The translations under genes were made by a program, and so were the position numbers. From Pseudomonadota bacterium (GTDB lineage: Bacteria; Pseudomonadota; Gammaproteobacteria; Xanthomonadales; Xanthomonadaceae), in the NCBI GenBank assembly GCA_023394655.1, contig JAEXAG010000014.1, forward strand, positions 1-25,169: 25,169 bases of DNA, read 5' to 3'. Below, piece by piece: positions 1-6,149 of this stretch; within the stretch, counting starts at the first letter, position 1; each line of letters begins with the position of its first letter. The notes under the pieces were generated by a model. It was not told where the DNA came from and did not search any database. It saw nothing but the letters and a program-made list of their open reading frames with translations.

Positions 1-233
1 GCGCGGGCTTCCGGCGCATCGCCGAGATCGAACTCCGCGTTCAGTTCCGCGCGTTCGGCGCCGTGGCGGACCACGCCGGCATCCGCACGCTGGCCGGAAA
101 GAAAGCCCAGCGCATCGACCAGCAGGGACTTGCCGGCGCCGGTTTCGCCGGAAATGACGGTCATGCCGGGGCCGAAAGCCAGTTCGGCTTCACGCACCAC
201 GGCGAAGTCGGTGATCGAAAGGCGGGTCAGCAT
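1..233 (-). CDS. recN: DNA repair protein RecN, N-terminal part (runs off the window)
   Basis: RecN is an SMC-like ATPase that acts in recombinational repair of double-strand breaks. Only the first 77 codons are present; the gene continues past base 1. The protein opens MLTRLSITDFAVV and carries the Walker A P-loop GETGAGKS at about residues 29-36, followed by LLVDALGFLSGQRAD, the classic RecN head start. The ATG at 231-233 is the first start in frame, and the alignment begins right at it, as in other RecN proteins. It is divergent from hrcA, a known arrangement in xanthomonads. I see no clear LexA operator in the 99-bp spacer. The assignment rests on the N-terminus only, but that stretch is very characteristic. 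Confidence 0.93.
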   Translation of the reverse strand, partial: MLTRLSITDFAVVREAELAFGPGMTVISGETGAGKSLLVDALGFLSGQRADAGVVRHGAERAELNAEFDLGDAPEAR

Positions 234-332
234 GGCGCATAGATTAAGGCGTGGAATCCCGCGGCGTGAGACTGGCGGCTACTTTCTTCGCAATGGCTTG
301 CGGGATCGCCTCGCGGCACCTATATCTCCTGC
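234..332. promoter_or_regulatory. Divergent recN / hrcA spacer
   Basis: This 99-bp spacer must hold the recN promoter (minus strand) and the hrcA promoter (plus strand). On the minus strand, TTAATCT at 247-241 is a possible -10 region for recN, lying only a few bases from its ATG. On the plus strand a sigma-32-like pair precedes hrcA and is listed separately. No CIRCE repeat (TTAGCACTC-N9-GAGTGCTAA), the operator bound by HrcA, is visible here, so direct autorepression through CIRCE is not supported. Confidence 0.4.
297..325 (+). promoter_or_regulatory. Possible weak sigma-32 promoter of hrcA
   Basis: CTTGCGG (297-303) and ACCTATAT (318-325), 14 bp apart, match the heat-shock consensus CTTGAAA / CCCCATNT at about 4/7 and 6/8. 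A start 6-8 bp downstream would fall at about 331-333, the hrcA ATG itself, so the transcript would be leaderless or nearly so. In agreement, no Shine-Dalgarno sequence precedes the ATG. The match is imperfect; a housekeeping promoter could also be present. Confidence 0.4.
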
Positions 333-1385
333 ATGAGCGAACGCCCCGACCTCGATGCCCGCTCCCGGCAATTGCTCCGGGCGCTCATCTCCCGCCACGT
401 GGCCGATGGCGCGCCGGTCGGTTCGCAGACCCTGGCGCGACATGCCGGCCTGCAGGTCAGCCCGGCGACGATCCGCAACATCCTGGCCGACCTGGAAGAG
501 CTTGGGCTGGTCGCGGCACCGCATGTCTCGGCCGGCCGGGTGCCGACCGTGCAGGGCTGGCGGGTGTTCGTGGACAGCCTGGTGGAATGCCGGCCGTTGC
601 CGGCGGGCGAAGTGCAACGACTGCGCGCGGAGCTGGCGGGCAGCGATCCACGTCAGCTGCTGGGCAGCGCTTCCGAAATGCTTTCCGCGATGAGCCGCTT
701 CGTGGGCGTGGTCGCGGCCCCGCGCGAAGAGGCGCTGGCGTTCCGCTACATCGATTTCGTGCGCCTCGATCCCGAGCGCGTGCTCGCCATCCTCGTCCTC
801 CACGATGGCCGGGTGCAGAACCGGGTGCTCTCGCCGGGGCCGGGCTTCGATGCCGGGATGCTGGAGATGGTGGCCAATTACCTCAACCGGCAATTCGCCG
901 GCCTGCCGCTGCCGCAGGTCCGCCGCCAGCTGCTGGCGGATCTGCGCGCCGCCCGCGATGAAATGCAGGCGCTGTTGAGCCGGGCGGTCGAGCTGGCCGA
1001 ACAGGCCCTGCCGACGGGCGGCGACGGCGATGATCTGCTGCTGGCCGGGCAGACCCGGTTGATGGGGGCCGAAGGCATCAGTGATGTCCAGCGCCTGCGC
1101 GAGTTGTTCGAGGCCTTCGCGGAGAAGCGCGGCATCCTGCAACTCCTGGAGCGGACGCTGGATGCACGGGGCGTGCAGGTGTTCATCGGCGAGGAAACCG
1201 GCATCGCGCCGCTCGAGGACCTGACCCTGGTGACGGCCCCTTATGGCCGCGAAGGCCAGGTGCTGGGCGTGCTCGGGGTCATCGGCCCGACCCGCATGGC
1301 CTACGAGCGGGTGATCCCTCTGGTGCAGGCGACCGCCGAGGCTCTTGGCGCGACGATCGACGCGCGCAACGCGCCCGCGCCTTGA
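333..1385 (+). CDS. hrcA: Heat-inducible transcription repressor HrcA
   Basis: HrcA is the repressor that binds CIRCE operators of chaperone genes and is kept active by GroEL. The 350-residue product has the usual length. An N-terminal winged helix covers about residues 5-75 (RSRQLLRALISRHVADGAPV, then SPATIRNILADLEELGL and AGRVPT). A central GAF-like region follows, and the C-terminus has the family segment PLEDLTLVTAPYG...GVLGVIGPTRMAYERVIPLV. The ATG at 333 is the only sensible start: upstream codons in frame contain no ATG, GTG or TTG before a stop at 267-269. No ribosome binding site is visible. It is the first gene of hrcA-grpE-dnaK-dnaJ. No CIRCE element is found anywhere in this operon, so the target is probably elsewhere, typically groESL. 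Confidence 0.96.
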   Translation: MSERPDLDARSRQLLRALISRHVADGAPVGSQTLARHAGLQVSPATIRNILADLEELGLVAAPHVSAGRVPTVQGWRVFVDSLVECRPLPAGEVQRLRAELAGSDPRQLLGSASEMLSAMSRFVGVVAAPREEALAFRYIDFVRLDPERVLAILVLHDGRVQNRVLSPGPGFDAGMLEMVANYLNRQFAGLPLPQVRRQLLADLRAARDEMQALLSRAVELAEQALPTGGDGDDLLLAGQTRLMGAEGISDVQRLRELFEAFAEKRGILQLLERTLDARGVQVFIGEETGIAPLEDLTLVTAPYGREGQVLGVLGVIGPTRMAYERVIPLVQATAEALGATIDARNAPAP

Positions 1386-1409
1386 AACCCGCGCCCATCG
1401 GCCTCACGT
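1381..1409 (+). promoter_or_regulatory. Sigma-32 promoter of grpE overlapping the hrcA stop codon
   Basis: A perfect heat-shock -35 box, CTTGAAA (1381-1387), contains the hrcA stop codon (TGA at 1383-1385). CCTCACGT (1402-1409) follows after 14 bp and matches CCCCATNT at most fixed positions. The predicted start is about 1415-1417, giving grpE a leader of about 24 nt. Spacing is within the known sigma-32 range. The -10 is less than perfect. Confidence 0.6.
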
Positions 1410-1425
1410 GGCGGGTATTGCCCAC

Positions 1426-1443
1426 ATGGACGCCGCCGCATGA
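1426..1443 (+). other. Possible five-codon leader ORF (MDAAA) overlapping the grpE start
   Basis: ATG at 1426 opens a reading frame of five codons, Met-Asp-Ala-Ala-Ala, whose TGA (1441-1443) overlaps the grpE ATG (1440-1442) as ATGA. GGCGGG (1410-1415) lies 10 bases before the mini-ORF, whereas grpE itself has no Shine-Dalgarno sequence. The arrangement would allow reinitiation at grpE. It may also be chance. Confidence 0.25.
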
Positions 1444-1937
1444 CCCGCGAAACCGAAATCGACCCCAACAGCCACGATCCGATCGATCCGGAAATCGACG
1501 AGCTTGAAGTGCTCCGCGCCGAAGTGGAGCAGCTTCGCGCGCAATCCCTGCTCGAACGCGCGGATCTGGAGAACCAGCGCAAGCGCCTGGCCCGCGAGAT
1601 CGACGCCGCACGCCGCTTCGCCAATGAAAAGCTGCTGGCCGACCTGCTGCCGGTGTTCGACAGCATCGAGGCGGGGCTTGCCAGCGCCGCCGAAGGCGAT
1701 CCGCTGCGCACCGGCCTGGAGCTCACCCGCAAGCAGCTGCTCGACATGGCGGGCAAGAACGGCCTGTCGGAAGTCGCGCCGGGTCCGGGCGATGCCTTCA
1801 ATCCCGAGCACCACAACGCGATCAGCCAGATGCCGGCGGAAGGCGTGGCCAGCGGCGCGGTCGCCCAGCTGTTCCAGAAGGGCTACCTGCTGAACGAGCG
1901 CCTGCTGCGCCCGGCGATGGTGGTCGTCGCCGCCTGA
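1440..1937 (+). CDS. grpE: Nucleotide exchange factor GrpE
   Basis: GrpE releases ADP from DnaK and so drives the chaperone cycle; it works as a dimer in the cytoplasm. The 165-residue protein has an acidic N-terminus, a long coiled-coil helix at about residues 20-65 (VLRAEVEQLRAQ...ADLENQRKRLAREI), and the C-terminal beta domain with FNPEHHNAISQMP and the terminal segment GYLLNERLLRPAMVVV. Length is slightly below the E. coli protein because the disordered N-terminus is short. The gene sits 54 bp after hrcA, behind a sigma-32-like promoter that overlaps the hrcA stop. Its start codon overlaps the stop of a possible five-codon leader ORF and has no clear ribosome binding site. Confidence 0.96.
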   Translation: MTRETEIDPNSHDPIDPEIDELEVLRAEVEQLRAQSLLERADLENQRKRLAREIDAARRFANEKLLADLLPVFDSIEAGLASAAEGDPLRTGLELTRKQLLDMAGKNGLSEVAPGPGDAFNPEHHNAISQMPAEGVASGAVAQLFQKGYLLNERLLRPAMVVVAA

Positions 1938-1953
1938 TCGCGACGATCGATCC

Positions 1954-1981
1954 CTTGAATCGAACGCACCGAACCCCAGAT
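1954..1981 (+). promoter_or_regulatory. Strong sigma-32 promoter of dnaK
   Basis: CTTGAAT (1954-1960) and CCCCAGAT (1974-1981), separated by 13 bp, match the heat-shock consensus CTTGAAA / CCCCATNT at 6/7 and nearly 8/8 positions. This is the best promoter in the window. Transcription should begin at about 1987-1989, leaving a leader of about 45 nt before the dnaK ATG at 2033 with a GAGAGAG ribosome binding site at 2021-2027. Confidence 0.75.
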
Positions 1982-2032
1982 AGCAATCATCGCGGCACGG
2001 CCGCATCCAACTGAAATCCAGAGAGAGCACAC

Positions 2033-3958
2033 ATGGCCAAGATCATCGGCATCGACCTCGGTACCACCAACAGCTGCGTCGCGGTGATGGACGGCGGCAA
2101 GGCCCGCGTCATCGAAAACGCCGAGGGCGACCGCACCACGCCTTCGGTCGTCGCCTGGACCAAGGACGGTGAAGTCCTGGTCGGCGCCAGCGCCAAGCGC
2201 CAGGCGGTCACCAACCCGCAGAACACCTTCTTCGCGGTCAAGCGCCTTATCGGCCGCAAGTTCACCGACGCCGAGGTCAAGAAGGATCTCGACTTGGTGC
2301 CGTACGCGATCATCGCGCACGACAACGGCGACGCCTGGGTGCAGACCAGCGACGGCCGCAAGCTGGCCCCGCAGGAAGTCAGCGCCAAGGTGCTGGAGAA
2401 GATGAAGAAGACCGCCGAGGCCTTCCTGGGCGAGACCGTGACCGAGGCGGTGATCACCGTGCCGGCCTACTTCAACGACAGCCAACGCCAGGCCACCAAG
2501 GATGCCGGCCGCATCGCCGGCCTGGACGTCAAGCGCATCATCAACGAGCCGACCGCGGCGGCCTTGGCCTATGGCCTCGACAAGGCCGGCGGCGACCGCA
2601 AGATCGTCGTGTACGACCTCGGCGGCGGCACCTTCGACGTCTCGATCATCGAGATCGCCGATGTCGATGGCGAGAAGCAGTTCGAAGTGCTGGCCACCAA
2701 CGGCGACACCTTCCTGGGCGGCGAGGACTTCGACAAGCGCGTCATCGATTACCTCGTCGAGGAGTTCCAGAAGACCGATGGCGTCGACCTGCGCAAGGAT
2801 CCGCTGGCCCTGCAGCGCCTGAAGGACGCCGCCGAGCGCGCCAAGATCGAGCTGTCCTCGAGCCAGCAGACCGACGTCAACCTGCCGTACGTGACCGCCG
2901 ATGCCAGCGGCCCGAAGCACCTCAACATCAAGCTGACCCGCGCCAAGCTGGAAGCGCTGGTGGATGACCTGGTGAAGCGCACCATCGAGCCCTGCCGCAC
3001 CGCGCTCAACGATGCCGGCATCAAGGGCAGCGACATCGGCGAGGTGATCCTGGTCGGCGGCCAGACCCGCATGCCCAAGGTGCAGGCGGCGGTGGCCGAG
3101 TTCTTCGGCAAGGAACCGCGCAAGGACGTGAACCCCGACGAGGCCGTGGCGCTCGGTGCCGCGATCCAGGGCGGCGTGCTGGCCGGCGACGTCAAGGACG
3201 TGCTGCTGCTGGACGTGACCCCGCTTTCGCTGGGCATCGAGACGCTCGGTGGCGTGTTCACCAAGATCATCGAGAAGAACACCACGATCCCGACCAAGGC
3301 CTCGCAGGTGTTCTCCACCGCCGATGACAACCAGTCCGCGGTCACCGTGCACGTGCTGCAGGGCGAGCGCGAGCAGGCCCAGTTCAACAAGTCGCTGGCC
3401 CGCTTCGACCTGACCGGCATCGAGCCGGCGCCGCGCGGCATGCCGCAGATCGAGGTCAGCTTCGACATCGACGCCAACGGCATCGTGCACGTGACCGCCA
3501 AGGACAAGAAGACCGGCAAGGAGCAGAAGGTCGAGATCAAGGCCGGCTCGGGCCTGTCGGACGAGGAAATCCAGCGCATGGTCCAGGACGCCGAGGCCCA
3601 CCGCGAGGACGACCGCAAGTTCCAGGAACTTGTGGCCGCCCGCAACCAGGCCGACGCCCTGATCCACGCCACGCGCAGCGCGATCAAGGACAACGGCGAC
3701 AAGGTGCCGGGCGACGTGATCGGTCGCGCCGAAACCGCCATCGCCGACCTCGAATCGGCAATGAAGGCCGACGACAAGGGCCAGATCGAGGCCAAGTCGA
3801 AGGCGCTGGAAGAGGCCGCGCAGTCGCTGTTCGCCGCTGCCGCGGCCGGCCAGCCCGGCGGCGACGCCGGCGTGGGCCCGCAGCCGGGCGCCGGCAGCAA
3901 CGATGACGTGGTGGACGCCGAATTCACCGAAGTCAAGGACGACGACCAGGCCAAGTGA
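2033..3958 (+). CDS. dnaK: Chaperone protein DnaK (Hsp70)
   Basis: DnaK is the ATP-driven Hsp70 chaperone for folding, disaggregation and heat-shock control; DnaJ and GrpE, encoded on either side, are its partners. The 641-residue length is normal. The nucleotide-binding domain starts with GIDLGTTNSCVAV and includes NDSQRQATKDAGRIAGL, INEPTAAALAYG, VYDLGGGTFDVSI and VILVGGQTRMPKV. The conserved interdomain linker is VLLLDVTPLSLGIETLGG (about residues 388-405). The substrate-binding beta domain follows, then a helical lid. The tail ends with VVDAEFTEVKDDD, the usual bacterial DnaK C-terminus. The ATG at 2033 follows GAGAGAG by five bases. A near-consensus sigma-32 promoter lies in the 95-bp gap after grpE, so dnaK and dnaJ can be induced independently of hrcA. 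Confidence 0.99.
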   Translation: MAKIIGIDLGTTNSCVAVMDGGKARVIENAEGDRTTPSVVAWTKDGEVLVGASAKRQAVTNPQNTFFAVKRLIGRKFTDAEVKKDLDLVPYAIIAHDNGDAWVQTSDGRKLAPQEVSAKVLEKMKKTAEAFLGETVTEAVITVPAYFNDSQRQATKDAGRIAGLDVKRIINEPTAAALAYGLDKAGGDRKIVVYDLGGGTFDVSIIEIADVDGEKQFEVLATNGDTFLGGEDFDKRVIDYLVEEFQKTDGVDLRKDPLALQRLKDAAERAKIELSSSQQTDVNLPYVTADASGPKHLNIKLTRAKLEALVDDLVKRTIEPCRTALNDAGIKGSDIGEVILVGGQTRMPKVQAAVAEFFGKEPRKDVNPDEAVALGAAIQGGVLAGDVKDVLLLDVTPLSLGIETLGGVFTKIIEKNTTIPTKASQVFSTADDNQSAVTVHVLQGEREQAQFNKSLARFDLTGIEPAPRGMPQIEVSFDIDANGIVHVTAKDKKTGKEQKVEIKAGSGLSDEEIQRMVQDAEAHREDDRKFQELVAARNQADALIHATRSAIKDNGDKVPGDVIGRAETAIADLESAMKADDKGQIEAKSKALEEAAQSLFAAAAAGQPGGDAGVGPQPGAGSNDDVVDAEFTEVKDDDQAK

Positions 3959-3963
3959 GGTCC

Positions 3964-4017
3964 GTCGGTCGATGTCCGACCGGCCGGTGCGACGGGCAGG
4001 CCATGCGGTCTGCCCGT
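3964..4017 (+). promoter_or_regulatory. Two tandem hairpins between dnaK and dnaJ
   Basis: The 91-bp dnaK-dnaJ spacer contains two stem-loops. The first pairs 3964-3971 with 3977-3984 (GTCGGTCG / CGACCGGC, one wobble, 5-nt loop). The second pairs 3992-3999 with 4010-4017 (ACGGGCAG / CTGCCCGT, 10-nt loop). Neither is followed by a T-run, so they are more likely partial attenuators or mRNA-processing or stabilising structures than full terminators. They could set the high DnaK to DnaJ ratio. Confidence 0.45.
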
Positions 4018-4049
4018 TCGCGTAGGCGCAACAGGAAGATTCAGCAACG

Positions 4050-5180
4050 ATGAGCAAGCGCGACTACTACGAAGTCCTCGGTGTCTCCCGCACCGTCAAC
4101 GAAGCGGAGTTGAAGGTGGCCTACCGCCGCGCGGCGGCCAAGCACCATCCCGACCGCAACCACGGCAACGAGAAGGAAGCCGAGGCCGCCTTCAAGGAGT
4201 GCAAGGAGGCCTATGAAGTGCTGTCGGATGCCGGCAAGCGCCGCGCCTACGACCAGCACGGCCATGCCGCGTTCGAGCACGGCATGGGCGGCGGCGGTGC
4301 CGGCGGCTATGCCGACGTCAACGACATCTTCGGCGACATCTTCGGCAACATCTTCGGCGGCGGCATGGGCGGCGCCCAGCGTCCGCGGCGCGGTGCCGAC
4401 GTCGGCTACCGGCTGGATCTCGATCTCGAAGAGGCGGTGTCGGGCCTGAAGAAAACCATCGACCTGCCGACCTTGGCCGAATGCGGGGATTGCCAGGGTT
4501 CCGGCTCCGAGGACGGGCAGATGGACACCTGCGCGCCCTGCGGCGGCCGTGGCCAGGTGGTCATGCAGCGCGGTCCGTTCCGCATGCAGCAGCCGTGCCC
4601 GCACTGCATGGGGCGTGGCCAGACGATCGCGCGTCCGTGCAAGAGCTGCCACGGCAATGGCCGGGTGCAGAAGGACAAGGTGCTGGAAGTGGTGATCCCC
4701 GCCGGCGTGGACAACGGCGATCGCATCCGATTGGCGGGCGAGGGCGAGGCCGGTCCCGCGGGCAGCCCGCCGGGCGATCTGTACGTGGAGATCCGCGTCC
4801 GCGAGCACGCCATCTTCAACCGTGACGGCGACGACCTGCACTGCGAGGTGCCGATCCGCATTTCGCAGGCGGCCCTGGGCGATACGGTGCGCGTGCCGAC
4901 CCTCAACGGCGAGGCCGAGATCCGCATTCCCGCCGAAACCCAGAGCGGCAAGGTGTTCCGCCTGCGCGGCAAGGGCGTGAAATCCGTCCGCAGCCGCGGC
5001 GCAGGCGATCTCTATTGCACCGCCATCGTCGAGACCCCGGTGAATCTCACCAACGAGCAGCGCGAATTGCTGGAACGTTTCGAAGCGACCTTCGTCGGCG
5101 AGAACGCACGCAAGCATTCGCCCAAGTCCGCGACCTTCATGGACGGCGTCAAGGGTATCTGGGACCGGATGACCGGCTGA
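4050..5180 (+). CDS. dnaJ: Chaperone protein DnaJ (Hsp40)
   Basis: DnaJ delivers unfolded clients to DnaK and stimulates its ATPase. This is a complete type I DnaJ of 376 residues. The J domain occupies residues 1-70 with the essential HPD triad at 33-35. A Gly/Phe-rich linker runs from about 78 to 108. The cysteine-rich zinc domain has four CxxCxGxG repeats (CGDCQGSG 145-152, CAPCGGRG 161-168, CPHCMGRG 183-190, CKSCHGNG 197-204). The C-terminal client-binding domains follow. AGGAAG at 4033-4038 serves as ribosome binding site, 11 bases from the ATG. It is downstream of dnaK, separated by a spacer with two hairpins, and is probably cotranscribed from the dnaK sigma-32 promoter. Confidence 0.99.
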   Translation: MSKRDYYEVLGVSRTVNEAELKVAYRRAAAKHHPDRNHGNEKEAEAAFKECKEAYEVLSDAGKRRAYDQHGHAAFEHGMGGGGAGGYADVNDIFGDIFGNIFGGGMGGAQRPRRGADVGYRLDLDLEEAVSGLKKTIDLPTLAECGDCQGSGSEDGQMDTCAPCGGRGQVVMQRGPFRMQQPCPHCMGRGQTIARPCKSCHGNGRVQKDKVLEVVIPAGVDNGDRIRLAGEGEAGPAGSPPGDLYVEIRVREHAIFNRDGDDLHCEVPIRISQAALGDTVRVPTLNGEAEIRIPAETQSGKVFRLRGKGVKSVRSRGAGDLYCTAIVETPVNLTNEQRELLERFEATFVGENARKHSPKSATFMDGVKGIWDRMTG

Positions 5181-5188
5181 TCCCCGCG

Positions 5189-5211
5189 GGCCGCCCATCA
5201 TCCGGGCGGTC
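5189..5211 (+). terminator. Hairpin after dnaJ, possible terminator
   Basis: GGCCGCCC (5189-5196) can pair with GGGCGGTC (5204-5211; one G-T pair) around a 7-nt loop, 9 bases past the dnaJ stop. There is no T-run after it, only TCTCTG. In such GC-rich genomes terminators often lack long T-runs, so it may end or weaken the heat-shock transcript before dapB. Confidence 0.4.
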
Positions 5212-5280
5212 TCTGCCGGCGGCATGACGCATGCGCATGCCGCTGGCATCATGGCGTTCCTCCCGTTGCGCGGCATCCCC

Positions 5281-6030
5281 ATGAACGATTCCGTTTCCCT
5301 CTTGATCCACGGTGCCAACGGGCGCATGGGACAGGCATTGATGCGCCTGTGTGCGGCGGAGGCCGGCTGCCACGTGGTGGCGGCGGTTTCCCGGCGTCCA
5401 CCCGCGCAGCGCGTGGTGGATGGCGTGGCGCACATCGCGGCAAGCGAGATGAACGCGGCACCGGATTTCGGCGTGGCCATCGATTTCAGCCTGCCCGAAG
5501 CCTTCGACGCGCTGCTGGCGATGGCGGAATCGCGCGGGGTGCCACTGGTTTCCGGCACGACCGGACTGGACGAGGCGCAGCGTCGGCGCATGGCGGAGGC
5601 GGCGACACGGATCCCGGTGCTCTGGGCCAGCAACTTCAGCATCGGCGTCGCGGTGCTGCATGCGCTGGTGCGGCAGGCGGCAGCGGCGCTGCCGGGCTGG
5701 GATTGCGACATCATCGAGATGCACCATACCCGCAAGCTTGACGCGCCTTCCGGCACCGCGCTGACGCTGGGCGCCAAGGCCGCCGAGGGCGGCGCGGAGC
5801 CGCGATACGCCGCCATCCGCGCCGGCGACATCGTGGGCGAGCACTGCGTGCAGTTCGCCGGGCAGGGCGAGCGGATCGAGTTGGTCCATCGGGCCACCAA
5901 CCGCGACATCTTCGCGCTGGGCGCGCTGCGTGCCGCCCGCTGGCTGGCGTCGAAGCCGGCCGGCCTCTACGCCATCGCCGACCTCGTCGCCGAGCATTCC
6001 GGGCTGGATTCGGACGCCCATCGCGGCTAG
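5281..6030 (+). CDS. dapB: 4-hydroxy-tetrahydrodipicolinate reductase DapB
   Basis: DapB reduces 4-hydroxy-tetrahydrodipicolinate with NAD(P)H on the route to diaminopimelate and lysine. The 249-residue product has the dinucleotide-binding start LLIHGANGRMGQAL (8-14 glycine motif), SGTTGLD at 91-97, the catalytic block EMHHTRKLDAPSGTA (His148-His149, Lys152), and the C-terminal RATNRDIFALGALRAARWL. The same frame is open back to ATGs at 5224 and 5251. I chose 5281 because MNDSVSLLIHGANGRMGQ lines up end to end with the start of E. coli DapB; none of the three has a convincing ribosome binding site. It is a little shorter than E. coli DapB (273 residues). It precedes carA, an order also known in pseudomonads. 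Confidence 0.95.
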   Translation: MNDSVSLLIHGANGRMGQALMRLCAAEAGCHVVAAVSRRPPAQRVVDGVAHIAASEMNAAPDFGVAIDFSLPEAFDALLAMAESRGVPLVSGTTGLDEAQRRRMAEAATRIPVLWASNFSIGVAVLHALVRQAAAALPGWDCDIIEMHHTRKLDAPSGTALTLGAKAAEGGAEPRYAAIRAGDIVGEHCVQFAGQGERIELVHRATNRDIFALGALRAARWLASKPAGLYAIADLVAEHSGLDSDAHRG

Positions 6031-6033
6031 AAT
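6028..6033 (+). promoter_or_regulatory. Possible -10 element for carAB, overlapping the dapB stop
   Basis: TAGAAT overlaps the dapB TAG stop codon and matches the housekeeping -10 consensus at 5/6. No good -35 is seen at 16-18 bp. If used, the carA leader would be about 110 nt, long enough for attenuation or operator control, but I could not identify a pyrimidine- or arginine-responsive element in 6034-6149. Confidence 0.3.
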
Positions 6034-6149
6034 TCGTCCTCGCCTCACTCCATTGCCCCCGGGTCCGCGCATCGCGCCCCGGCGGTTTCTTGCAACCCGA
6101 AAGTCCCGGTCGGCCCCGAATGCCGGCCCTGCAGTACAAGGCGAAGCCC

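Noticed and set aside
234..332. Possible CIRCE operator before hrcA.
   Set aside because: No TTAGCACTC / GAGTGCTAA half-sites, even degenerate, could be found here or before grpE and dnaK.
1883..4057. A 724-codon minus-strand open frame opposite dnaK.
   Set aside because: Shadow of dnaK; composition is repetitive Leu/Val/Gly/His and no family is recognisable.
5224..5280. Upstream in-frame ATGs at 5224 and 5251 as dapB starts.
   Set aside because: The added residues have no counterpart in the family, and the start at 5281 matches the E. coli N-terminus; not fully excluded.
4041..5909. A 622-codon minus-strand frame spanning the dnaJ-dapB region.
   Set aside because: It crosses two clearly coding sense genes and their spacer and shows no domain; stop codons are rare by chance at this GC content.
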